A stretch of 64,000 nucleotides of DNA from Qipengyuania aestuarii. GTDB taxonomy: Bacteria > Pseudomonadota > Alphaproteobacteria > Sphingomonadales > Sphingomonadaceae. Each line of letters begins with the position of its first letter. Position 1 is the stretch's first letter. A program made the translations under genes and the position numbers. The stretch covers positions 620,001 to 684,000 of the forward strand of contig NZ_JAIGNP010000002.1 in NCBI RefSeq assembly GCF_019711535.1, given 5' to 3'. A model generated the notes under the pieces. It did not search any database. It was not told the origin of the DNA and saw only the letters and a list, made by a program, of their open reading frames with translations. Positions 53,152 to 60,056 of this stretch are shown here, piece by piece.

Positions 53152-53188
53152 CTGCGCAATGTCCCTGAGTGCGCATAGGGTGTTAAGC

Positions 53189-53821
53189 ATGAAACAGCGA
53201 ACAATACTCCACATCGTCGATGGGTCGACAAGTTCGCGCGCTGAGCAGGCCCGAATGGGTCACGAACTTGGTTATCATTGCGAAATCTACGCGGATGTTG
53301 GTGAATTGATGTCCTTTCTGCCGCGTAAAGGAGTGGTTCTTGCGAGGGACGACAATCCGGCCAACGGGGTGGCGCAGGTTTTGCGCGCGGTGACCCTGAC
53401 AGAACATTGGATGCCAGTGATCGGCACATCGGCCGATCCTGATCCTTGCGAGGTCGTCGGTGCCATCAAGGCCGGGGCGATGCATTATCTCCGGCTTCCC
53501 CTGGAAAAGGAGCGGCTGCGCGATGCTGTCGATCAGATTTCGAGCGAAGCCCATGCCTATGCCGATGCTCGGCGCAAGATGATCGAGGCCAGGAACCGAA
53601 TTGCCAGCCTTTCGCCCCGCGAACGCGAAGTGCTCGATTGGCTTTCCGAAGGGCGCAGCAACAAGATGATTGCCCTCGAACTGAACATCAGTCCTCGTAC
53701 GGTAGAAATTCATCGCGCCAACATGATGAGTAAGCTTGGAGCGCAACATGCGGCAGAGGCCGTGCGGCTTCGGTTGGAGGCAGATCTGGAGAAGAATACT
53801 GTTATGGCGGGGGTGGCTTAG
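53189..53821 (+). CDS. FixJ/LuxR-family regulator with a degenerate receiver
   Basis: I chose ATG 53189 (210 residues, MKQRTILHIVDGSTSSRA). An ATG at 53159 adds ten residues and sits 7 bases from the palindrome. The N-terminal domain has the receiver fold (GAIKAGAMHYLRLPLEKERLRDAV), but key residues differ. The DDD pocket is DGS, the phospho-acceptor position reads ARDDNP instead of DVRMP, and the conserved Lys before Pro is Leu. The C-terminal GerE helix-turn-helix is intact (LSPREREVLDWLSEGRSNKMIALEL, SPRTVEIHRANMMSKLGA). It may act without phosphorylation. Confidence 0.9.
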   Translation: MKQRTILHIVDGSTSSRAEQARMGHELGYHCEIYADVGELMSFLPRKGVVLARDDNPANGVAQVLRAVTLTEHWMPVIGTSADPDPCEVVGAIKAGAMHYLRLPLEKERLRDAVDQISSEAHAYADARRKMIEARNRIASLSPREREVLDWLSEGRSNKMIALELNISPRTVEIHRANMMSKLGAQHAAEAVRLRLEADLEKNTVMAGVA

Positions 53822-53827
53822 CCGCTT

Positions 53828-54502
53828 TTATCGGCAGAAGCTGCCATCGCCATGTTCGAGATGAAAGTGATCCTTGTGGGCGCTATTGTAGTCTGGCCCC
53901 AAAACCGTGCCGAACCTCTTGCAGGCGCTGCGATGCACTGTCCGGAGAAACTCTCGCTCATCGCGGCCGGCATCCCAGCCTGATTTCACGGTAATGCGAC
54001 GCCCATCGGCGAGAACGAATGCGCCGATATCTATCGCTTCGGCACGAGAATGCGCGGAGCGGCGCGTAGTCCCCGCAACATTGCGGCAAGAATAACTGCC
54101 CATCGTCTCGATCTGTACGATAGGACTGCCCAGAATTTGACGCGCGGCGCGGTCTACCCCGTATCGCGCCCAGGCCGCGAAGCTGTTGGCCAGAGGGCAG
54201 GCCAGCGGTCCGAGATTGGTTACCGTCAATGGCCCTAGATCCCCACCAACGCCATCCAGTTTGACACTGTCGAGGGCGGCGCATCCCCCACCGTCCCTCC
54301 GATCGGGAAGAGGCGCAAACTGAGCGCCAGAGCTGCCAAGTTGCGCCAAACACAGCTGGGCTTGAGGCCGCTCCCAATTTGCAGAGCCGCGCCCTGCTGC
54401 TGGTGCAGGCGAGGCGGCTTCGCGGGGCTCTGGCGCAGTCCCGCATCCTGCCAGCGACAGTGAGGCGATCGACGCGATCAGAGTAATTCGACGCATTGCC
54501 AC
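53828..54502 (-). CDS. Extensin-like family lipoprotein
   Basis: This 224-residue protein has a signal peptide ending in LAGC, so it is probably lipid-anchored. A Pro/Ala-rich spacer leads to the extensin-like C-terminal domain, recognisable from LGPLACPLANSFAAWARYGVDRAA, GSYSCRNVAGTTRRSAHSRAEAIDIGAF and GPDYNSAHKDHFHLEHG. The His/Asp positions in SAHSRAEAIDIG and HKDHFHLE resemble those of the zinc-dependent LAS peptidases acting on peptidoglycan peptides, so a cell-wall role is plausible but unproven. It converges with the FixJ-like gene across 6 bases. Confidence 0.85.
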   Translation of the reverse strand: MAMRRITLIASIASLSLAGCGTAPEPREAASPAPAAGRGSANWERPQAQLCLAQLGSSGAQFAPLPDRRDGGGCAALDSVKLDGVGGDLGPLTVTNLGPLACPLANSFAAWARYGVDRAARQILGSPIVQIETMGSYSCRNVAGTTRRSAHSRAEAIDIGAFVLADGRRITVKSGWDAGRDEREFLRTVHRSACKRFGTVLGPDYNSAHKDHFHLEHGDGSFCR

Positions 54503-54550
54503 GCTTTATACCAATCCGCTGAACACCTGCCAAACGCGAAGCTGATGCGA

Positions 54551-56032
54551 CTAGCCAGCGTCTACCGGTGTGGGAGACCGATACGTGGCCTTGCTCACCG
54601 CCCACGTAGCCAGCCAGGCTGCGATGAAGCCCGGTACAATCTCGTAAAGCCCTCCATCGAACCCGGGCAGCGCGCTGTTCCAGCCCAAGGCAATCCATGC
54701 TGCAACGACGCCGGCGCCGACGACAAGCCCGGCGACGGCACCAGCGCCAGTCATCCGGTTCCAGACCAGGGATAGAATGATGAGAGGACCAAAGGCCGCT
54801 CCGAACCCTGCCCATGCGTTGGAGACGAGGCCAAGGACTTCGCTTTCGGGATCACTGGCGATCCAGATTGCAGCCAGGGCTACGAGCGCGACACAAACGC
54901 GCCCCACATTGACGCTTTCCCGTTCGCTGGCGTTTTTGCGGAAAAAGAGTTTGTAGAAATCTTCCGTAAGCGACGATGAGGCCACTAGAAGCTGCGAACT
55001 GATGGTCGACATGATCGCAGCGAGAAGTGCGGCAAGCAGGAAGCCGGTCACGATCGGATGGAACAGAAGATTGGCAAGAACGATGAAGATCGTCTCGGGA
55101 TTATCGACCACGATGCCGTTACGTTCGGTATAGGCGCGCCCGGCAATTCCGATGCCGATGGAGCCGAGCAGGGCGACACCCATCCAGCTCATCCCGATGT
55201 TGCGTGCTGTTTTGACCTTTTCGACCGTGTCGATGGCCATGAAGCGGACGATAATATGCGGCTGGCCGAAATATCCCAGCCCCCACGTTATCGCGCTGAT
55301 GAAACCGAGCAGTGTCAGGCCCTGCGTCAGGCTGAGAAAACCTTCGACGGGAACGTCTGTGAGTGAGCCTCCACCTTCGCCGCCAGCCCCAAACATCACT
55401 ACCAGCGGCATCAACACCAAGGCCACAACCATGATGCAGCCCTGCACGAAGTCAGTCAGGCTCACTGCAAGAAAACCTCCTACCATCGTGTAAGCAAGGA
55501 CGACGAGGCAGGTGATCCAGATTCCTGCCATATAGTCGCTCATCCCGAGATCGGGGATGATACCGGCGAAACTGGTCTCAAAAAGAAGACCCCCACCAAC
55601 TAGGCCGGCAGCTGTGTAGACGGCGAAGAAGACCACCACGATCAGTGCCGATACCACCCGCAGTGCAGTGGCTTTTTCCGGGAACCGGTTGGCCAGAAAT
55701 TCGGGTATCGTCAGGGCATTTCCAAGCTCTTCGGTCTGCTTGCGCAGGCGAGGAGCTACAATGACCCAATTGGCCAGGGCGCCAACAAAAAGACCTATGC
55801 CGATCCAGGCCTCGACCAATCCTGCGGCAAAGAGCGCACCGGGAAGGCCAAGGAGAAGCCATCCACTCATGTCGGAAGCACCGGCCGACAAAGCGGCTAC
55901 TGCCGGGTGAAGGTTTCTTCCGGCGAGAAGATAGCCTTCGCTCGTATCTGTAGAACGCTTCCAGGCCCAAAGGCCGATGGCGATCATCAGGACAAAATAG
56001 AGGGTGAGGGAAATGAGAGTTCCTGTCTGCAT
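54551..56032 (-). CDS. putP: Sodium/proline symporter PutP
   Basis: I chose the ATG at 56032 (MQTGTLISLTLYFVLMIAIG), giving 493 residues; earlier starts to 56071 add 13 residues without match. It is a solute:sodium symporter with about 13 transmembrane segments. SEGYLLAGRNLHPAVAALSAGASDMSGWLLLGLPGALFAAGL matches the sodium- and proline-binding TM2 region of PutP. GGFLAVSLTDFVQGCIMV, LGYFGQPHIIVRFMAI and ISSQLLVASSSLTEDFYKLF are also characteristic. It brings in proline for catabolism or osmoprotection. No putA is nearby. A ZIP-like gene is divergent, 93 bases away. Confidence 0.93.
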   Translation of the reverse strand: MQTGTLISLTLYFVLMIAIGLWAWKRSTDTSEGYLLAGRNLHPAVAALSAGASDMSGWLLLGLPGALFAAGLVEAWIGIGLFVGALANWVIVAPRLRKQTEELGNALTIPEFLANRFPEKATALRVVSALIVVVFFAVYTAAGLVGGGLLFETSFAGIIPDLGMSDYMAGIWITCLVVLAYTMVGGFLAVSLTDFVQGCIMVVALVLMPLVVMFGAGGEGGGSLTDVPVEGFLSLTQGLTLLGFISAITWGLGYFGQPHIIVRFMAIDTVEKVKTARNIGMSWMGVALLGSIGIGIAGRAYTERNGIVVDNPETIFIVLANLLFHPIVTGFLLAALLAAIMSTISSQLLVASSSLTEDFYKLFFRKNASERESVNVGRVCVALVALAAIWIASDPESEVLGLVSNAWAGFGAAFGPLIILSLVWNRMTGAGAVAGLVVGAGVVAAWIALGWNSALPGFDGGLYEIVPGFIAAWLATWAVSKATYRSPTPVDAG

Positions 56033-56125
56033 GGCCGCGGTCGTAACAAATGTAACGGGGCTTGGCCACACTCTGGAGAATCACTCATGATGCGGGTTGC
56101 CTGAGGTCTGCTTTCTTGCAAGGTC

Positions 56126-56887
56126 ATGGCTATGGAGCAGCCAGTCATCACCTTTGCCATGGCTCTCGCATTCTGCGCGGTTCACTTCTTTGTTGGTCAC
56201 CTTGAATGGTTGGCGCGCACGCCCCGCAGCAAATGGCTGTCTTTCGCTGGCGGGGTAGCTGTCGGCTACGTCTTTCTGCACATTCTGCCCGAGCTTGGAT
56301 CTCATTCGGTTACGTTCGAGCGCGCAACCGGCTTACCTGCGATGATGGCCGAAAGCCTGGTCAATACCCTGGCGCTGGCCGGGCTGGTTCTTTTCTACGG
56401 TCTGGAGCGCGCGCTTTCCAGATCGCGCGAGGATAGGGGTGAGGAACAGGCAGATGGGCGGCCGCGTGAGCCGGTCTTCTGGTTGCATGTTGGCGCCAGC
56501 GCTTTACTCGTCGCGTTGATTTCCTACCTTCTGAATCATCGCGAGGACCAGACTGCTCTTGGTCTTGGTCTGTATTTCGGCGCCATGACGCTTCATTTCG
56601 TAACGGCCGACTTCGGCACCAGAACAGAGCATCCGGAAGCATATGACAGCAAAGCCCGTTGGGTGCTGGTTATGGCTACACTGGTTGGCTGGCTGTTGGG
56701 CCTTCTTTTCGTATTGCCACAAATTGTCATAGCCTGCCTTTTCGCTTTCGTGGCGGGAGGAGTGGTGTTGCTGGTTTTGAAGGAGGAACTACCCGCCGAG
56801 AGGCGCAGCTTCTTCCTGCCGTTTTTCGGAGGCGCAGCAATTTATGCCGGTCTTGTTTTAGCTGAAATCGCGTCGATTAACTCTTAG
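56126..56887 (+). CDS. ZIP-like integral membrane protein of unknown function
   Basis: This 253-residue protein has about seven or eight hydrophobic segments. FAGGVAVGYVFLHILPELGSHS resembles the His-containing helix of ZIP metal transporters, and ALGLGLYFGAMTLHFVTADFG has further His/Asp positions in a membrane helix. The typical ZIP metal motif HExxH is not seen, so transport of metal is uncertain. A short charged loop (SREDRGEEQADGRPREP) splits the protein as the variable loop does in ZIPs. The start could also be the ATG at 56132. Confidence 0.7.
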   Translation: MAMEQPVITFAMALAFCAVHFFVGHLEWLARTPRSKWLSFAGGVAVGYVFLHILPELGSHSVTFERATGLPAMMAESLVNTLALAGLVLFYGLERALSRSREDRGEEQADGRPREPVFWLHVGASALLVALISYLLNHREDQTALGLGLYFGAMTLHFVTADFGTRTEHPEAYDSKARWVLVMATLVGWLLGLLFVLPQIVIACLFAFVAGGVVLLVLKEELPAERRSFFLPFFGGAAIYAGLVLAEIASINS

Positions 56888-56988
56888 TCAGGCCCTGTGG
56901 TTAGTGGGGTTGTGCGGGATGTGCCTTGGTTGATCGTGACAAGTTGGCAACACTTGTAAAACTTAGAGTTTTTCTGACCCCATTAGGT

Positions 56989-57013
56989 GGAACTCAATAC
57001 TCTTTCACTCGTC
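56989..57013 (+). promoter_or_regulatory. GGAAC-N16-CGTC, possible EcfG-type promoter of the outer-membrane protein
   Basis: GGAAC at 56989-56993 and CGTC at 57010-57013 are 16 bases apart, one base from the general-stress consensus. The pair lies about 30 bases before the ATG at 57044, in a 156-base gap that otherwise shows no gene. An AAAGGAAT site precedes the ATG. Confidence 0.3.
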
Positions 57014-57043
57014 AGGGCTGCGAGCAATTGAAAGGAATACCTA

Positions 57044-57895
57044 ATGAAGTCTAGCATGTACCTTGCATCCATCGTCGCGATCGCCGCGGCTTCGCCCGCG
57101 TTCGCACAGTCGGATAATGCAGGCATGGATAGCGACTATTTCTCCGGCCCCTATGTTTCGGCTTCGCTCAACGGCGATTTCGTGAACGATGCGGGCAGTG
57201 AACGCATTGTCTTCGATCCCAACGGCGGTGACGATTTTCAAACCAATCTTCCTACCGTGACCGGTGGCAACGCGTTTTCGCCTGGCTACTGTGCCGGTGA
57301 AGCGTTGGGTAACCAGAGAGGTCAGGGTTGTGGTGATGACGATTCCGCTTTGGGCGGTTCGATCCGTGCAGGATACGACGCACGTGTAGGCAATTTCGCT
57401 GTTGCCGGCCTTCTTCTCGAAGGCACGCTTGGCGGCGCAACCGATTACACCACCGGCTTCAGCACCACTCCTGCAAGCTACACTTTCAGCCGTGAAGTCG
57501 AAGGCTCTGTTGCTCTTCGCGGCCGTCTCGGAATCTCGCCGGGGGATGGCCGTGGCCTTCTCTACGCCACCGGCGGTGTCGTGTACGGCAAGATCGATCA
57601 CGATTTCGCGACCACGAACACAGCCAACGCATTCGAGGTTATCGATGAAGACGATTGGCAGTTCGGCGGTCAGATCGGCATGGGCGGCGAGCTCATGATC
57701 ACTGACAATCTGTCGTTCGGTGTTGAATATCTGCACACGCGCTACAACGATGATGACACGTATGTTCGCGTCACGCAGGGCACTGCTCCGGCAACGAACC
57801 CGTTCGTTCTTCAGGGCGGCGCGACCAACGCCCGTCTAAGCAATCAGGATCTGGCGATTGACTCCTTCCGCGCGACGGTTGGTTTCCACTTCTAA
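57044..57895 (+). CDS. Outer-membrane beta-barrel protein
   Basis: This 283-residue protein has a signal peptide cut after SPAFA. The mature part alternates hydrophobic and polar residues as in 8-10 strand barrels of the Omp25/opacity type (GGSIRAGYDARVGNFAVAGLLLEG, GLLYATGGVVYGKIDHDF, LSFGVEYLHTRYNDDDTYVRV). It ends in the outer-membrane sorting pattern FRATVGFHF with a C-terminal Phe. A Cys pair (YCAGEALGNQRGQGCG) could form a surface loop disulfide. A strong terminator follows, so it is transcribed alone. Confidence 0.88.
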   Translation: MKSSMYLASIVAIAAASPAFAQSDNAGMDSDYFSGPYVSASLNGDFVNDAGSERIVFDPNGGDDFQTNLPTVTGGNAFSPGYCAGEALGNQRGQGCGDDDSALGGSIRAGYDARVGNFAVAGLLLEGTLGGATDYTTGFSTTPASYTFSREVEGSVALRGRLGISPGDGRGLLYATGGVVYGKIDHDFATTNTANAFEVIDEDDWQFGGQIGMGGELMITDNLSFGVEYLHTRYNDDDTYVRVTQGTAPATNPFVLQGGATNARLSNQDLAIDSFRATVGFHF

Positions 57896-57916
57896 GTCTA
57901 TTGCAGACACAATAAA

Positions 57917-57942
57917 GGGCCGCTCCCAAACGGGAGCGGCCC
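57917..57942. terminator. Strong bidirectional terminator between the barrel protein and typA
   Basis: A perfect 11-base GC-rich stem (GGGCCGCTCCC at 57917-57927 with GGGAGCGGCCC at 57932-57942) and a 4-base loop are flanked by AAA on the left and seven Ts on the right. It fits both converging genes. Confidence 0.95.
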
Positions 57943-57967
57943 TTTTTTTGTGCTTGTGAAAAAGGAC

Positions 57968-59788
57968 TTAGATCTGGCCAGAGCGCTTGGCGCGCTTGCG
58001 CTCGTGCGGATCAAGGATGGCTTTGCGCAGACGGATGTTTTCCGGCGTCACTTCGACCATCTCGTCGTCGTCGATATAGGCGATAGCCTGCTCCAGCGTC
58101 ATGACGCGCGGCGGCGTCAGGCGGATGGCATCGTCCTTGCCGGTCGAACGGAAGTTCGTCAGCTGCTTGGACTTCATCGGGTTGACTTCCAGATCGTCGG
58201 GCTTGGCGTTCTCGCCGATTACCATGCCTTCGTAAATCTTAGCGCCGCCGCTGATGAACAGCTCGCCGCGATCTTCAAGCGCGTTGAGCGCGTAGGGAAC
58301 AGCTTCACCGGGGACCATCGAAATCAGGACGCCGTTCTGGCGACCTTCGATAGGGCCGCGGTAAGTGTCGTACTTCTCGAACAGGCGGTTCATGATGCCC
58401 GTACCGCGCGTGTCGGACAGGAATTCGCCATGATAGCCGATAAGGCCGCGTGACGGGGCAGAGAAGGTGATGCGAGTCTTGCCTTGGCCCGACGGGCGCA
58501 TTTCGGTCAGCTCCGCCTTGCGGCGCTGCATCTTCTCGACAACCGTGCCCGAATGCTCGTCGTCGACGTCGATGACGACAGTCTCGAACGGCTCCATGCG
58601 CTGGCCGTTTTCTTCGCGGAAGAGGACACGCGGGCGGCTGATGCCCAGTTCGAAGCCTTCGCGGCGCATCGTTTCGATCAGAACGCCGAGCTGCAGTTCG
58701 CCGCGACCGGCGACCTCGAAGCTGTCCTTGTCTTCGCTTTCGGTGATGCGGATCGCGACATTCGTTTCCGCTTCACGATAAAGACGGTCGCGGATGAGGC
58801 GGCTTGTCACCTTGCTGCCTTCACGTCCCGCAAGCGGGCTGTCATTCACAGCAAATCGCATCGCCAGGGTGGGCGGATCAATCGGCTGCGCTTCGATCGG
58901 CGTCTTGACGCTGGGATCGGCAATGGTGTTTGCCACGGTCGCCTTTTCAAGACCGGCGAGCGCGATGATATCGCCTGCTTCTGCACTGTCGACCGGTACC
59001 CGGTCGAGACCGTCGAACGAAAGCAACTTAGTGGCACGGCCGACTTCCAGGACATTGCCCTGTGCGTCGAGTGCGTGGATCGGGTCGTTCAGCTTGATAG
59101 TGCCCGACTGCACGCGGCCGGTGAGGACGCGGCCCATGAAGTTGTCACGATCGAGCAGAGTGGCGAGGAAGCTGAAGGGTGCTTCGGTATCGAGGCCCGG
59201 GGCCGGGACATGGTCCACGATCAGCTTGAACAGCGGATTGAGATCGCCGGAGCGGGCCGTCTCGTCGTCACTCGCATAGCCGTCGCGGCCGGAAGCCCAT
59301 AGGCTGGGGAAGTCCAGCTGCTCGTCATTCGCATCGAGGCTGGCGAAGAGATCGAATACTTCGTCGAGGACTTCTTGTGGGCGGGCGTCGCCGCGGTCGA
59401 TCTTATTGACCACCACGATCGGCTTGAGGCCGAGACCCAGAGCCTTGCCGGTCACGAACTTCGTCTGCGGCATCGGGCCTTCGGCACTGTCGACAAGCAG
59501 AATGACGCCGTCGACCATGCTGAGGATACGTTCCACTTCCGCGCCGAAGTCGGCGTGGCCCGGAGTGTCGACAATATTGATGCGGGTCCCGTTCCATTCG
59601 ACACTGGTGCATTTGGCGAGAATCGTGATTCCACGTTCTTTTTCCAGATCGTTCGAATCCATGGCGCGTTCTTCCACGCGCTGATTCTCACGGAAAGTGC
59701 CCGACTGGCGGAAGAGCTGATCGACAAGCGTAGTCTTGCCGTGGTCGACGTGGGCGATGATCGCCACGTTACGAAGGTCGCGGGACAT
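57968..59788 (-). CDS. typA: Ribosome-associated GTPase TypA/BipA
   Basis: This 606-residue translational GTPase is related to EF-G and is needed for ribosome assembly under stress and cold. IIAHVDHGKTTLVDQLFRQSG is G1, ERGITILAKCTSVEW the switch I region, DTPGHADFGAEVERIL G3 and NKIDRGDARPQEVLDEVFDLF G4. The C-terminal half has GRGELQLGVLIETMRREGFELG and EFLSDTRGTGIMNRLFEKYD, typical of BipA. Length is normal (about 605). Confidence 0.97.
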   Translation of the reverse strand: MSRDLRNVAIIAHVDHGKTTLVDQLFRQSGTFRENQRVEERAMDSNDLEKERGITILAKCTSVEWNGTRINIVDTPGHADFGAEVERILSMVDGVILLVDSAEGPMPQTKFVTGKALGLGLKPIVVVNKIDRGDARPQEVLDEVFDLFASLDANDEQLDFPSLWASGRDGYASDDETARSGDLNPLFKLIVDHVPAPGLDTEAPFSFLATLLDRDNFMGRVLTGRVQSGTIKLNDPIHALDAQGNVLEVGRATKLLSFDGLDRVPVDSAEAGDIIALAGLEKATVANTIADPSVKTPIEAQPIDPPTLAMRFAVNDSPLAGREGSKVTSRLIRDRLYREAETNVAIRITESEDKDSFEVAGRGELQLGVLIETMRREGFELGISRPRVLFREENGQRMEPFETVVIDVDDEHSGTVVEKMQRRKAELTEMRPSGQGKTRITFSAPSRGLIGYHGEFLSDTRGTGIMNRLFEKYDTYRGPIEGRQNGVLISMVPGEAVPYALNALEDRGELFISGGAKIYEGMVIGENAKPDDLEVNPMKSKQLTNFRSTGKDDAIRLTPPRVMTLEQAIAYIDDDEMVEVTPENIRLRKAILDPHERKRAKRSGQI

Positions 59789-60056
59789 AATGAGTGCTTT
59801 CGTAAGGATGCCGTAACGGCGGGCACTTGCGAGCCGGCCAATTCGAGGGCGCCCCTAGCCGAAATGGTGCGTTGCGGCAAGCGTCGATCCCTCGATCTCG
59901 GCGTTGCAATCAAGTTACATCGCGCTTGGGAGTAGGCGAGAAATGCGCTAGACGTGACGGCATCGGAGAACAGAACAAATAAACTCTCCGGTGTCTGTGC
60001 GGCTTTTGGGGAAGGCGGGCAGGCTAAAACATCAGGTTTTGAGAGGAAGCCGCTAA
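59789..60056. other. 268-base gap between typA and the TonB-dependent receptor
   Basis: The two flanking genes diverge, so both promoters should be here. I see no gene, RNA or strong hairpin. A GAGGAA ribosome-binding site lies nine bases before the receptor ATG. No clear Fur-type or other operator stands out. Confidence 0.5.
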
